From positions 1 through 27,985 of IMG/VR virus record IMGVR_UViG_3300025652_000398: a stretch of DNA of 27,985 bases; one strand, given 5' to 3'. This stretch comes from a virus. A program made the translations under genes and the position numbers. Positions 6,461-16,012 of this stretch are shown here, in pieces. Under the pieces are notes generated by a model. It was not told where the DNA came from and ran no database searches. It saw only the letters and a program-made list of their open reading frames with translations. The first letter of the stretch is position 1; every line of letters starts with the position of its first letter.

Positions 6461-6865
6461 TTAAGCGAGATGTGGCGCGACGGCGACATCAAAGGACGAC
6501 AAAATGGTCTCAATGTTGGCGCGCGTTACGGCCTCTTCGATATCCTGAATAACCCCCATACGCAGCATCTCGAGATTGCTGGCAATGGTCTTCCATATGA
6601 ATGCCATATTAACAACGACCTGCGCCACATCGAGCAGTGTCGGGGCTGTGATGCCGATCTCGGCCGCCAGAAGCGGATAGTCGCTTGCCAGGCTTGTAGC
6701 GCCCTGCGCAAGGCATTCGACCGCCTCTTCCTGCTTTGCCTTGTAGAGCATGTCCTGTCCGGGAATGACGGTGATATAGCGCATGCGCACCTTACCGATG
6801 GTCTCATTGACCTGACCGATCGCACGCAGCTTGAGCGCCGGGATGTTTTGACCAAAACTAGGCAT
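6461..6865 (-). CDS. Small fibre-associated / tail chaperone-like protein
   Basis: Protein of 134 residues, start ATG 6865 overlapping the previous stop by one base (TGATG). The central stretch MRYITVIPGQDMLYKAKQEEAVECL followed by YPLLAAEIGITAPTLLDVAQVV resembles small proteins encoded just after phage fibre or host-specificity genes, where a conserved 'Y-x-x-K...EA ... YPLL-AE-GI' pattern is common. Such proteins are thought to be fibre-assembly helpers or minor fibre parts. It ends the tail operon before the lysis promoter. The family resemblance is from memory, and the function is tentative. Confidence 0.6.
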   Translation of the reverse strand: MPSFGQNIPALKLRAIGQVNETIGKVRMRYITVIPGQDMLYKAKQEEAVECLAQGATSLASDYPLLAAEIGITAPTLLDVAQVVVNMAFIWKTIASNLEMLRMGVIQDIEEAVTRANIETILSSFDVAVAPHLA

Positions 6866-7242
6866 CAGGAAATCTCCAATTTCGTCTTTACCGTCTGGTA
6901 TGGAAACGGCGGCTTAATATCGAACATGTAGGTTCCGGGATCATCCAGTGTCAGTGTGCCGTCAGCGGGTCCGAATAGTTCGAGATCACCGACTTCGTTG
7001 CTCACCCAAACCTCTGTGCCGGCGGGGAGCAGGCTCAGGTCATAGGATGCGCTCGGCATCGCGGCGATCTGGGGTCTGTCGGCGCGCGCACCGTTCAGCA
7101 CGTAATGCAGATCCATGTCAGCCTCGCCAACCAAGGCAAGAACATCATCCCAAACCTGCTCGAGAGGATTGGGCGCATTACCAACCTGAATAATGCGCCC
7201 CTCGGGAGTGTAATTCATAAAGGGAAGGTTTGTCTGTGACAT
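6865..7242 (-). CDS. Hypothetical tail-fibre-associated protein
   Basis: Protein of 125 residues starting at ATG 7242, overlapping the J-like gene stop by one base (TAATG), so it is very likely translated in coupling. It starts MSQTNLPFMNYTPEGRIIQVG and is rich in beta-prone, acidic segments (EVWVSNEVGDLELFGPADGTLTLDDPGTYMFDI) that look like a small Ig- or fibre-like fold. No catalytic motif, signal or membrane segment is visible. Position directly behind the host-specificity gene suggests a fibre-tip component or chaperone. Confidence 0.65.
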   Translation of the reverse strand: MSQTNLPFMNYTPEGRIIQVGNAPNPLEQVWDDVLALVGEADMDLHYVLNGARADRPQIAAMPSASYDLSLLPAGTEVWVSNEVGDLELFGPADGTLTLDDPGTYMFDIKPPFPYQTVKTKLEIS

Positions 7243-10200
7243 TAGCGTTTAACTCCAAGAAGGGTCACTGTGCCCTTTGCTGCCAGCGTGCTGTCCTGAC
7301 CCCACCAATCCATCTCGAAAGTGTATGTGGCTGCTGCCAGATCCATGTAAACCTGACCTGTCGCGAAGTCGCTTGCCTGATACAGCGGTTCGCGGCTGAG
7401 AATAACAGCGGAGGCATTACGGAATATCTTGATACCCCACTGTTTCGTTCCGGCGTTGAACTCCTGCTCGATGCTCCAGATCATCAGAACCTTGGCTGGC
7501 TGGCTCAGCACAAACGACGGAACGGTAACGAGCCTTCTCCATGTCGAGGAGCTCGCTCCGGTGAGCTGAGCGCCCGACAGTGAGAAAGGAACAACAACCG
7601 CGTTGCCCTCGATGGTCAACGTGTCAACAGTCGCGTTACCCAACTGCGCCTTTTGCGTAATCAGGTTTGCTGTTGTGATCAGCTGTGAGGCCGTGATCGT
7701 TCCGGTTTTGATATTAGACCCTTCGATCAGGGTCTTTCCGTATGTAGCCGACAGATCAGATCCGCCACGATAGGTGGCAAGAATGATCCGGTCAGCTCCC
7801 ATAGCTGTCGATATAGATGTCGTGGTAGAAAGGGCGGTCGCGCCCATTATCCAGTAAACATACCGGATGCCACTCGACCATGTGGTGAGGCTGGCACCCA
7901 CGGCTGTTGTAACCGCTGTGCCGCCGTCGTTCACCCAAGTTATGACGCCGCTATCCCAAGCCAAGGCATTTGTGAAAGGGGTATTGTGCTGAAAGTTGAA
8001 ACCCACAAGGCTAAGGTTGCGAGACCCAATCTCCATCTTGTTGGCGGTAACGGTATTTGCGGAGATGTTTCCACCGTCGATCTTGGTCAGATCGCCGCCT
8101 TTGCGCCAATCAGACAGCGTTGTTGCGCCTGAAATAACGATTTTGCCAGGGTCGATCTGCGTAAACAGAGTGTTGATCCGTGCAGCAGGGTTATCCGCAT
8201 TGGCCTGAATTACACCAAGCGTCTGACCGCTCACCGTGATGGTGTTGGACAGCGTCGTGCCTGCCGTGATCTTGTTGGCGCTCAGTGTGCCGCTGATCTT
8301 CGCGTCAGTGATAACGGCATCTGAAATCTGCGCCGTTCCGGTGATGACCGCCGAAGTTGTTGTAAGCTGCGAGGCTGTGATTGTGCCGGTCTTAACAGTT
8401 GATCCGTCAATGATTGTGCGGCCGAAGTCCGCGTCAAGTTTAACACCACCCTCGTATGTCGCCAGAACCACATTATTTGTGCCAAAGGCAGTTGTCTGTG
8501 ATGTGGTTGTGGAAATACTGGTCGAACCCTGAACCCAGTAAAGGTAAAGAATGCCAGAGGACCAAAGTGTTCCAGAGACGTTCTGAACGATTGTTGTGCT
8601 GACCGATACACCGGCATCGTTCACATACTTGATGGTTCCGCCCGTCCAGGTGACGCGGTTTGTCGAAGGGTTATTGTGCTCGAATGTGATACCGGTCAGC
8701 GTCAGGTTGCGAGACCCGATTTCCAGCTTGTTTGCCGAGACTGTATTGGCGGAGATAGACCCACCGTCAATTTTAGTGGTGTCACCACCCCGGCGCCAAT
8801 CGGAAAGTGTCGTCGATCCGGATACAAGGATCTGTCCGGGATCAATTTTGGTCGATCCGGAGTTCACAACAGAGGCTGGGTTTGCTGCGTTACCCTGCAC
8901 CGTTCCCAGTGCCTGACCGTTTACGGTAATGGTATTCGCGATAGCCGTTCCCGCTGTCAGCTTGGCGGCTGTCAGTGTTGTGATCTTGGCGTCAGTAATG
9001 GTGGCGTCTTTGATCTGCGCCGAGAGTGTAATCAGTTCGCCTGTGGTCAAATGCGAAGCAACAATCGTATTGGCGAAAATCTCATCGGCGCGCACGGCGC
9101 CAGCGGCGATTTTACCGAATGTCACCGAATTGGCGAAAATCTCGTTTGCAGTTACCGCACCGGTATCGAGCTTCCCGGTCGAGATGGCATTGTCACCGAT
9201 CTGCGTGCGTGTGATTTGACCAGATACGTCTGTCGCGGCCACAGCAGAGGTCCAGCTGGTTCTGAAGCGGTAAAGCACGCCGGTTGTGGATAGAACGACC
9301 GTGCGACCGGTGAAGTTACCGGTTGTTGGAAGTGTAGAGACGATCTCGACCGGTGTAATTCCAGCACCAAAGCTGTCTGGATTGATCAAACTGTTCAGAT
9401 CAGTGCTGGTCAGGTTGATGACGGTCGCGCCGACGCGCGCACTCCAGCCGGACTTGTTCCCAGAAGTGTCAACGGCGCGCACCCAATAGTAGCGCGTAGT
9501 GCCCTTTGCGAGGTCGCCGCGCTGGAATGTGGTCGCTGCAGCGGTGAAGCTGGCGGTCACAGCAGTGCTAGGCGTTGTTGTGCTGGCGCTCTCGAAGATT
9601 TCGTAATGGCTGAGATCCGTGGCGGTGCTCGCGGTCCAGTTCAGCCAAATGCCATCGAAGCCAGCTTTCACTGACAGGCCTGTGACGGTGGACGGCGCGG
9701 CGTTGTCCGCTGTGGCAACAACAGAGAGCTGCGAGGTGTAGGCCGATTTCTGACCCAGCTCGTTGACAGAGCGCACCCGAGCAAAATACGTGACTCCCGA
9801 GATGCCTTCCGTCTCAAAGTAATGATCACCTACGTTAAAAACGACTTCGTTTCCGTAGGTTGTGTTGATAGCGACATCATAGGACACCGCGTTTGACGCC
9901 GCAGCCCAGTCAAAGGAAATTCGCGCCTTGCCAGGCTCGATCAGAACCGAAGAAATACTGGTTCCAGTCGGGACAGACGCGGCACCGGTTGTGAGACCGC
10001 TCGTTGTGGCGTTAACCCGAGCGCTCCAGCCTGATTTATTACCAGATGTATCAACCGCACGCACCCAGTAGTAACGCAGAACACCGGAGCCCAGACCATT
10101 GCGTGCAAAGATCGTGGCAGCAGAGGTGTATGTTGCCGCAGTTCCCGCAAGCGGTGTTGCGTTGGATGCGTTCTCGTAGATTTCGTAGAAGGCCAGATCA

Positions 10201-13200
10201 CTGACGGCAACAGGATTCCATTCCAGCCAGATCGCATCAATGCCGGACGTGATCGCCAGTCCTGTTGGCGTTGATGGCGCGACTGTATCGGTCAGTGTCG
10301 TATGTGCAACCAAGGCAGTGTAGGCGGAAGCGTTACCGACACGGTCGATCGCGCGCACCTGGGCGCTGAAGGGCACGCCAGGAAGAACCGTCCATTCATA
10401 GCGCGCCTCGGTGGCCGTAAAACCAACAAAGTTGCCGCCATTCTCCGCAATACGGATGTCGTAGTTCAGCAGATCGGGTTCTGTTCCGGCGGTCCATGTC
10501 GCGACCAGTCGCACAGACCCGTCTGTCTTCAGACTGGATGTCAGTGCAAGACCAACAGGCGTTCCGGGAGCGTCTGTATCCGAAAGAAATGGCAGGCCCG
10601 TGCTGATCGCAAACGGGCCACTGGTGGTCAGTCCGGTGCGGCTGAAGCTGTCATACAGCCCGAACTTGACGAAATAATCTGTGGCGCCTTCACCTGTCCA
10701 GTTGAAGTAACCCCCTGCTCCTTCGAACTTTGGTGTCGTCAGTTCAGGATCAAATGTGCTTGTCGTTTCAATCCAGACCTTTGCGCCGTCCACATCTGTT
10801 TCGGACGCAGACCAGGCGACGATGACTTCGGTTGAGCTGGACGTAACAGATGGCGTCACCGCCACTGGCGGCGGGTTGCTGACAGTGATCGAGGTCGGAT
10901 CAGATGTGATACCAAAGGCGTCAGTAACGGTGATCTCGAAACGCAGGGCGCGTGCCGGATCTTTCGTATGCAGCAGGTTGTCGGCCCTATTGGCGTCAAA
11001 GTCGTAGGTGAAATTCGTATCCAGAACGACCTGTTCGCGCAGCAAGGTGTTGTCGTCGTCGCGGTAAATGCGCACGGTGTTGTTGCGGTAAAGCGGCGAG
11101 AGATTATCAACGACCCCGGACGCGCCGGACTGCGAAGCGCTGGTTGTCGAGAAGTTGTTTGTCCACAAGATGCGCGCGTCGCGGCCGACAAATTCTGTGC
11201 CTGCGCTGTCTACCAGTGCAAGACCGGTAACGGTTGGTTTCTCAAGCGTGGTCACACCACCAACGGTGAACATGAGAGTGGTCGCCAGAGAACTGCGCCC
11301 CAGGAAATCTACGGTGCGCACAGAGATCGCGTGCTCGCCCGGTGTGTCCAAAGCGAGATCAGTGGAGACACCTGCAACGATCGGCATGTCGTATGTGCCG
11401 CTTGGGCCCGAAACCGAGATCCGGAAGCCCTGAACGGCGGTGTTTGCCGGTGGTGTCCATCCGACAGTTACCCGTGACTTCAGCGTCACGCCTTCCATGA
11501 TAACCTGTTCGATTGCAGTCAGATTACGTGGCGGCGAGACAGGATTGTTCTTGCGCGTGTAGGAGATCGGATCAAACTGGATGCCGCTCTCGACCCGAGC
11601 ATATTTCTGCGGATCGTGCTGCAATGCGGTAACAGCAACAACACCCTTTTCAACCTCGCTTGTCGTCAGCACGCGATACTTGCGCGGTGCAACATCTGTG
11701 CCGGTGATAGCAAACATCGCATTGAGCTGGGCAAATTCGTTCTCAGATACACCTGCGGAAAGGTTCAGCACGCGCCCTGTCATTGAACTGACGGATCGCG
11801 TGACAAGGGTGCCATTCATGGAGACCCAAGTGACCGTGTATGTCTCGCCAGGGGTCAGTGTGAAGTCGCCGTCGATCTCAAGCGTAGCGATGCCGCGATT
11901 AACGACACGGCCGCCAGCGCGCACTTGCGCCTTGCGTGGATCAGCGACCATAACGACATCACCGGGGGCGTATTTTACATGGTCGATACCAGCCTGATAC
12001 GTGACCGTTTCTGTCTCGTTTTCCTCTGTATCGAGAATCCACTTACCATAGCGGTGCGCCGCTGAGCGCGAGTCGCACCCATCCAGCTCGACAGACTTTT
12101 CGCGCCATCCGAAGCGCGCGACCAGCTTGTCAGAGATCACCGGTTCAACAGCAGGACGGTTGAAGTCATCAGGGTTCTGGTATTTCACCAGCACCACAGA
12201 ATAGCGTGCCTTTGTGGCGGTTGAGGAATAGTTGAATGCCCCGCCGATCACGTTGGCAGGCGTGACGATGGCAACAGGGTCCACTGGCATGTCTGCGGTC
12301 GCGAAGACCTGACCAAGAGACCAGAAGCCCATACCGCGGAATGTCGCGGTAATGCCCTGCAGAACCAACCAGGCTTCACGACGGCCAGAGATCACGCCGT
12401 TGTAGGTGTAGCGCGGCTCGTATGTTGGCGCACCGAAGTCATCTTTGTATCCGGTCAGCACGTTCTCGTCACAATATTGAGCGATGGTGTAGAGCGCCCA
12501 CTTGTTGACCTTGCTGGCGTCCACAAAGCGCCCCAGACCGTAGCGACGGTGCGTGATCAGATCATAGAAGATCCACGCCGGGTTGTTTGACCAGGCGTTC
12601 TTGAATGTGCCGTTCCAGATGCCGGTATAGACGCGCGTCACGGGATCGTAGTTTGACGGCACCTGAATGATGCGGCCTTTCCAGCGGAAGTTGATCTGAC
12701 CGACAGAGCCCGCCACATCTTCCGCATTCATCTCCATCGCGACAGCGGCGGAGTGAGGATAGGTGTATTTGCCCTCGACAAGCGCGATCATGCTCTCGAA
12801 GGTGATGTTGTTCTGCTTGCGGTCCTCGGTTTCGTCCGGTGTGATCCGGCGCACGCGAATATCCCAAGGGCCGTAACCCTCTGGCAGATTGACGCGGTAG
12901 GAGAACTGCACCGGGCTGGTGGCTTTTTCGTCCTCCAGAACCTGCCAATGCACTTCGTTCCAGGTGCCGCCTGCATTGCGCACGTCAATCGCCCACTGCA
13001 CGCTATAAGGTTTGATCTCGCCGGAGTTCTCTTCCATCTGAAGCAGGGAGTTCAGACGCACAACAACCTTGACAGAGTCTACATTCGTTTCGGTGATCGT
13101 CCGAACAACAGGTCCGACAGCGATAGAAACGGGCTGCTCGACGGCAATAACAGTGCCGACAGCGTCGTGCCCTGCAAAAGCTGTGTCGTCAGGCAAGCCA

Positions 13201-13424
13201 ATATGTTCTTCCCACAGGACGCCAGGAAAGTTGTCTTCCCCGAGGTCGTTCTGAAGAGGTGTTTGATCGCGATAGATGCCTTTTGCACCGCCCACAAGAC
13301 CACCAATCGGACCTTCAGACAGAACGTAAAGAAGCCGCGCCTTGGCGTTCGACTTCAGCGTGTCCGAATAGGATTGCGTCGCGCCGCCACTCTTGCCACC
13401 ACGACCGACTACACTAGCGTTCAT
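7242..13424 (-). CDS. J-like host-specificity / central tail-tip protein
   Basis: Very large tail-tip protein of 2060 residues, the counterpart of lambda J (1132 residues), which closes the tail tip and contacts the receptor. The N-terminus (YSDTLKSNAKARLLYVLSEGPIGGLV) matches the J-family opening. Several fibronectin-III-like domains follow from about residue 628 to 1400, two of them nearly alike around YYWVRAVDTSGNKSGW. Residues of about 1458-1915 are a tandem duplication of a 228-residue unit, each with SANKITAG/TLSDWR/IDGG-type segments and GTITASQ at the unit boundary. The last 145 residues are a unique beta-rich end that probably carries receptor specificity. The gene follows the I-like gene by six bases. 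Its size and repeats suggest growth by internal duplication. Confidence 0.93.
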   Translation of the reverse strand: MNASVVGRGGKSGGATQSYSDTLKSNAKARLLYVLSEGPIGGLVGGAKGIYRDQTPLQNDLGEDNFPGVLWEEHIGLPDDTAFAGHDAVGTVIAVEQPVSIAVGPVVRTITETNVDSVKVVVRLNSLLQMEENSGEIKPYSVQWAIDVRNAGGTWNEVHWQVLEDEKATSPVQFSYRVNLPEGYGPWDIRVRRITPDETEDRKQNNITFESMIALVEGKYTYPHSAAVAMEMNAEDVAGSVGQINFRWKGRIIQVPSNYDPVTRVYTGIWNGTFKNAWSNNPAWIFYDLITHRRYGLGRFVDASKVNKWALYTIAQYCDENVLTGYKDDFGAPTYEPRYTYNGVISGRREAWLVLQGITATFRGMGFWSLGQVFATADMPVDPVAIVTPANVIGGAFNYSSTATKARYSVVLVKYQNPDDFNRPAVEPVISDKLVARFGWREKSVELDGCDSRSAAHRYGKWILDTEENETETVTYQAGIDHVKYAPGDVVMVADPRKAQVRAGGRVVNRGIATLEIDGDFTLTPGETYTVTWVSMNGTLVTRSVSSMTGRVLNLSAGVSENEFAQLNAMFAITGTDVAPRKYRVLTTSEVEKGVVAVTALQHDPQKYARVESGIQFDPISYTRKNNPVSPPRNLTAIEQVIMEGVTLKSRVTVGWTPPANTAVQGFRISVSGPSGTYDMPIVAGVSTDLALDTPGEHAISVRTVDFLGRSSLATTLMFTVGGVTTLEKPTVTGLALVDSAGTEFVGRDARILWTNNFSTTSASQSGASGVVDNLSPLYRNNTVRIYRDDDNTLLREQVVLDTNFTYDFDANRADNLLHTKDPARALRFEITVTDAFGITSDPTSITVSNPPPVAVTPSVTSSSTEVIVAWSASETDVDGAKVWIETTSTFDPELTTPKFEGAGGYFNWTGEGATDYFVKFGLYDSFSRTGLTTSGPFAISTGLPFLSDTDAPGTPVGLALTSSLKTDGSVRLVATWTAGTEPDLLNYDIRIAENGGNFVGFTATEARYEWTVLPGVPFSAQVRAIDRVGNASAYTALVAHTTLTDTVAPSTPTGLAITSGIDAIWLEWNPVAVSDLAFYEIYENASNATPLAGTAATYTSAATIFARNGLGSGVLRYYWVRAVDTSGNKSGWSARVNATTSGLTTGAASVPTGTSISSVLIEPGKARISFDWAAASNAVSYDVAINTTYGNEVVFNVGDHYFETEGISGVTYFARVRSVNELGQKSAYTSQLSVVATADNAAPSTVTGLSVKAGFDGIWLNWTASTATDLSHYEIFESASTTTPSTAVTASFTAAATTFQRGDLAKGTTRYYWVRAVDTSGNKSGWSARVGATVINLTSTDLNSLINPDSFGAGITPVEIVSTLPTTGNFTGRTVVLSTTGVLYRFRTSWTSAVAATDVSGQITRTQIGDNAISTGKLDTGAVTANEIFANSVTFGKIAAGAVRADEIFANTIVASHLTTGELITLSAQIKDATITDAKITTLTAAKLTAGTAIANTITVNGQALGTVQGNAANPASVVNSGSTKIDPGQILVSGSTTLSDWRRGGDTTKIDGGSISANTVSANKLEIGSRNLTLTGITFEHNNPSTNRVTWTGGTIKYVNDAGVSVSTTIVQNVSGTLWSSGILYLYWVQGSTSISTTTSQTTAFGTNNVVLATYEGGVKLDADFGRTIIDGSTVKTGTITASQLTTTSAVITGTAQISDAVITDAKISGTLSANKITAGTTLSNTITVSGQTLGVIQANADNPAARINTLFTQIDPGKIVISGATTLSDWRKGGDLTKIDGGNISANTVTANKMEIGSRNLSLVGFNFQHNTPFTNALAWDSGVITWVNDGGTAVTTAVGASLTTWSSGIRYVYWIMGATALSTTTSISTAMGADRIILATYRGGSDLSATYGKTLIEGSNIKTGTITASQLITTANLITQKAQLGNATVDTLTIEGNAVVVPFSLSGAQLTGASSSTWRRLVTVPSFVLSQPAKVLMIWSIEQEFNAGTKQWGIKIFRNASAVILSREPLYQASDFATGQVYMDLAAATYTFEMDWWGQDSTLAAKGTVTLLGVKR
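7681..9049 (-). repeat. 684-bp tandem duplication in the J-like gene
   Basis: Two consecutive units of 684 bp (228 codons) meet near 8365. The GTITASQL boundary lies at 7681 and again exactly 684 bases on. Protein identity is clear (TLSDWR, TKIDGG, ISANTV, EIGSRNL, WSSGI, YWV/YWI, ILATY), while DNA identity is moderate, so the duplication is old. Outer limits are approximate. Confidence 0.8.
9441..10270 (-). repeat. Repeated fibronectin-III-like segments in the J-like gene
   Basis: Two segments 582 bp apart (194 codons) encode near-identical stretches around YYWVRAVDTSGNKSGWSARV, with SHYEIFESAS and AFYEIYENAS partners upstream. The shared DNA begins at about 9441 and 10023. Limits are approximate. 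Confidence 0.65.
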
Positions 13425-13430
13425 TTCATT

Positions 13431-14117
13431 CTACCTAATATCAGCGTGATTACCGGAGTGGTATTTTTCGATGGCCGAGGTCGTGTCGGCATCGGCAACA
13501 ACATCTTCCGCGATGTCTTCTTCAATGATGTCCAGATCGACCGAGATCAGCATGCCTGCGGAGACCACGTTTCCGTAACCAACCGGGATGCCTGATCCTT
13601 CACGCGCAACCGGAACAAGAGACGAGAACATATCGCTCCTGTCCTGCTCTTCGGCGTCAAAGGATTGTTCGGGTGCCAGCATGGAAGAGATACCTGCCAG
13701 AGCCATGCCAAGACCCAGAGAGCCCATCGCGGCGCCCCATGTCGTCGCGACCCCAAGGCTGGGGGCGATTGCAGTTGCCAGAACACCAACGGTTCCGAAA
13801 CCCATCGTGAGACCGATAAGCGCAACGCCCAGAACTACCTTCAGAACGCCGCCGTTCTTACTGCCGACCATTTCTGGAACGATATGCAGCGCGCCCTTCC
13901 CCAAACGCAGAGACGTCGCCTGATCAAGATCAAGATCGAGACCTGTCTCGACTGATTGACCGCGCACCAGATGCCAATTGCTCTGACAGATGTCCGATGC
14001 AAATCCTTTGAAGTTGGCGCAGAGCGCACTGACCGCTTCGGATGCCGTTTGAACATCAAGCTGAAAGACTTCGCCGTATTTCTGGCCAAGCTCGCCGTGT
14101 AGATAAACATCACGCAT
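13431..14117 (-). CDS. Lambda I-like tail assembly protein
   Basis: Protein of 228 residues in the lambda gpI family of tail-tip assembly proteins, which act before J joins. A ubiquitin-like N-terminal part (MRDVYLHGELGQKYGEVFQLDVQTASEAVSAL) is followed by a long Gly/Ala-rich hydrophobic stretch (about 115-180) typical of gpI, then an acidic tail. I place the start at ATG 14117, which has GAGGG about nine bases upstream and overlaps the stop of the K-like gene; ATG 14132 would add five residues. It lies between the K-like and J-like genes, as in lambda. Confidence 0.87.
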   Translation of the reverse strand: MRDVYLHGELGQKYGEVFQLDVQTASEAVSALCANFKGFASDICQSNWHLVRGQSVETGLDLDLDQATSLRLGKGALHIVPEMVGSKNGGVLKVVLGVALIGLTMGFGTVGVLATAIAPSLGVATTWGAAMGSLGLGMALAGISSMLAPEQSFDAEEQDRSDMFSSLVPVAREGSGIPVGYGNVVSAGMLISVDLDIIEEDIAEDVVADADTTSAIEKYHSGNHADIR

Positions 14118-14901
14118 CGGTCGGTCCCTCATATCTCATCCATTTGTGGGCGGCGCGCGCCCAGATACCCGCTGGTTCGCGTCGAGACAGACGACCCGGA
14201 AGGTGATGTAAAATCATGCCACCGCCGACCAGAACGCCGCCGTGATTGAGTTTCTCTGAGCGGATGGATGTCAGAAACACGTCACCGGGCTGTGCGTGAT
14301 CAAGTGCTATCTCACGAAAACCCCACTTCGGCGCATTCTCCGTGTAGAGATCGTAATCCGCTTCCCACCAGCCGTCTTCGCGTGGGCAATCCTTCATAGG
14401 AACTGGCGGATAGGGCCATCCCTCGACGCCATGCTCAGACATGCCTTCTTTGCCAAGACGAAATGCGTCGCGGATCAGGGTAAAGCAGTCGGCTGCATAG
14501 TGAACAAACTGGCGGTTCAGAATAGGCTGCACCGGCAACATATCGCCCCAGGTCAGCACATCTGAAATGCGCTCATCATCCAGTGCGATCAAACCCCAAG
14601 GCAGCCCGGACTTGATCTGGCTTTCTGCGTCCGTAACAGACGGGTGCGTAGGACCGCCGGGATGTGAGTGCAGCACCATCTGAATACGACCGTGATATTT
14701 CACCATGATCTCAGCAGGGATGCGAAACGAGCAAAGCTGACACATGCAGTCAGGGTTCTTAGCTTCATGCGTGTCTACGGGGCGCGCTGTGTTCACGCAG
14801 GGCACGTATCCGTCATCAACGACGAGCCCACAGCTCTCACGGGGGTATTCATCGCGTGCGTGTCGCTTTGCAGCGTCAAAGGCTTCTTTGAGGTTCATCA
14901 T
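14110..14901 (-). CDS. Lambda K-like tail protein: JAMM (Mov34) plus NlpC/P60 peptidase
   Basis: Two-domain tail-tip hydrolase of 263 residues. The N-terminal JAMM/Mov34 metalloprotease-like domain has E22 (RESCGLV) and HSHPGGPTHPSVTD at 78-91, giving the H-x-H...S..D zinc set. The C-terminal NlpC/P60 domain has candidate Cys139 (YAADCF) and His220 (LNHGGVLV), with His232 or 233 as the third residue. The pair is characteristic of lambda gpK, which is needed for tail-tip formation and may cut peptidoglycan on entry. The ATGATG start overlaps the L-like gene stop by 4 nt. A cysteine cluster CMCQLC (52-57) after the first strands is an added detail. Confidence 0.93.
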   Translation of the reverse strand: MMNLKEAFDAAKRHARDEYPRESCGLVVDDGYVPCVNTARPVDTHEAKNPDCMCQLCSFRIPAEIMVKYHGRIQMVLHSHPGGPTHPSVTDAESQIKSGLPWGLIALDDERISDVLTWGDMLPVQPILNRQFVHYAADCFTLIRDAFRLGKEGMSEHGVEGWPYPPVPMKDCPREDGWWEADYDLYTENAPKWGFREIALDHAQPGDVFLTSIRSEKLNHGGVLVGGGMILHHLPGRLSRREPAGIWARAAHKWMRYEGPTDA

Positions 14902-15602
14902 ATTGACCGCCCCATGCCTGGAAAGCCGCCAAATGGAAGACGCGCACCTACGCCGAAGCGATTTGTGCAGCAGGTCTTGTTACGTGCCGGACGGTCTTTC
15001 GACTTGTCAGTGGTCAGTTGATTGAACTCATCCCAGAAAGTGCCCCCTGTGTAAGGGCACTCGGCATTGGTGTAGTCAAAATCAACGCCGTTATAGGCAC
15101 GGTATTGAAACAGACAGGTGTTGCGCACGGCGGCGCGACCCGGAAGCATAACGCCTTCCTGATCAATCGCCGCGGAAAGCTCCCAGGTGATGCTCTCGGG
15201 AAGATCGGCTGACTTGCGCTCGATCTTGAAAATATCCGGCCCAATGAAGGACGTGTCATCTGCCTCGGGCGCCCCATCCAGAAAGCGCGCGAAGGTGCGC
15301 ACACGGGTCAGCTCGCAACCGTTCAGATCGCCATAGGTGTTTACCGCCGCCTGGATCAAACCGTCGGTGTTTGCCAAGATCAAACTGGGCTGCGGCAATG
15401 CCCCAACGCCGGTCGTCTCCATGCCCTCGAAAGAGATGTCGATGGCCGTGTAGGACGTGCCGCCAAAGACGACTGGTCCGTCAACCTCTGCTGACATTGA
15501 AAAATGCAAAACAGGTCCACCAACTGACGTGCAGTCGAGCTGGAACAGCTGGATCAGCGCGCTCGGATCGAGCTTCTGAATTTCGGAATTAATATCTGGC
15601 AT
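14898..15602 (-). CDS. Lambda L-like minor tail protein
   Basis: Tail-tip protein of 234 residues. Four C-terminal cysteines, C163, C182, C211 and C212 (RNTC, AECPY, KTCC), match the set that lambda gpL-type proteins use to hold an iron-sulfur cluster. The N-terminal part (SALIQLFQLDCTSVGG, then FGGTSYTAIDISFEGMETTG) is the usual hub-forming domain start, and the end (RFGVGARLPFGGFPG) is the family's conserved C-terminus. It lies between the M-like gene and the K-like gene. A dyad site lies 26 nt upstream of its ATG 15602. Confidence 0.92.
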   Translation of the reverse strand: MPDINSEIQKLDPSALIQLFQLDCTSVGGPVLHFSMSAEVDGPVVFGGTSYTAIDISFEGMETTGVGALPQPSLILANTDGLIQAAVNTYGDLNGCELTRVRTFARFLDGAPEADDTSFIGPDIFKIERKSADLPESITWELSAAIDQEGVMLPGRAAVRNTCLFQYRAYNGVDFDYTNAECPYTGGTFWDEFNQLTTDKSKDRPARNKTCCTNRFGVGARLPFGGFPGMGRSI

Positions 15603-15627
15603 GGCACCCTCTGGATGTCACGGATAA

Positions 15628-15645
15628 TAAGTCACTTGTTACTTA
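15628..15645. promoter_or_regulatory. 18-bp dyad site in M-L gap
   Basis: Plus strand reads TAAGTCACTTGTTACTTA, two half-sites TAAGTCA and TTACTTA with a 4-bp spacer, the cleanest dyad of the family. Its better-matching orientation is opposite to that of the sites at 1232, 6347, 22269 and 26903. I see no -35/-10 pair beside it. Confidence 0.6.
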
Positions 15646-15658
15646 TAAGCAAGGGGCA

Positions 15659-16009
15659 TCAAACCTGCAGGTTGAAGCTCTGCCGCAGCTTTGCCGTGAA
15701 GCTGAAAGGCGCCGTGCCACTGTCAGACCACTCCTTGCACGTCCATTTCAAAGGCGCGGGGTAGCTGTATGGTTGATACAGGAAAACCTTGTAGCCGCCC
15801 TGATCTTCGAAGAACTGGCGCAGCTCTTGAATTTGAACCTCGGTCAGCGCGTCCCACTTCAGAGAAACGACGGCACGAATGTGGTTCAGGCCATTTGGCA
15901 TGTCCAAGCTGTAACCATCGCCAAAGCCGGATGTGATCAGGTTCACCTCTGGACTGCGCGACCCGCCCGGTGAGGGACGGATCGAAGGATTGAAGGTCGC
16001 AAGTGCCAT
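15659..16009 (-). CDS. Lambda M-like minor tail protein
   Basis: Tail-tip protein of 116 residues. The pattern ITSGFGDGYSLDMPNGLNHIRAVVSLKWDAL ... LRQFFEDQGGYKVFLYQPYSYP ... WTCKEWS matches the gpM family, which joins the tip complex next to the tape measure. The start at ATG 16009 has GGAGATAAG upstream and follows the tape-measure stop by three bases. The cysteine in WTCKEW is conserved in relatives as I recall them. Confidence 0.88.
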   Translation of the reverse strand: MALATFNPSIRPSPGGSRSPEVNLITSGFGDGYSLDMPNGLNHIRAVVSLKWDALTEVQIQELRQFFEDQGGYKVFLYQPYSYPAPLKWTCKEWSDSGTAPFSFTAKLRQSFNLQV

Positions 16010-16012
16010 CTC

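Noticed and set aside
6428-6931. Plus-strand frame starting in the gap after the endolysin
   Set aside because: Mostly antisense to the 134-residue tail gene, with no ribosome site or domain.
12753-13595. 280-codon plus-strand frame spanning the J-I junction
   Set aside because: Fully antisense to two well-supported tail genes, without family features.
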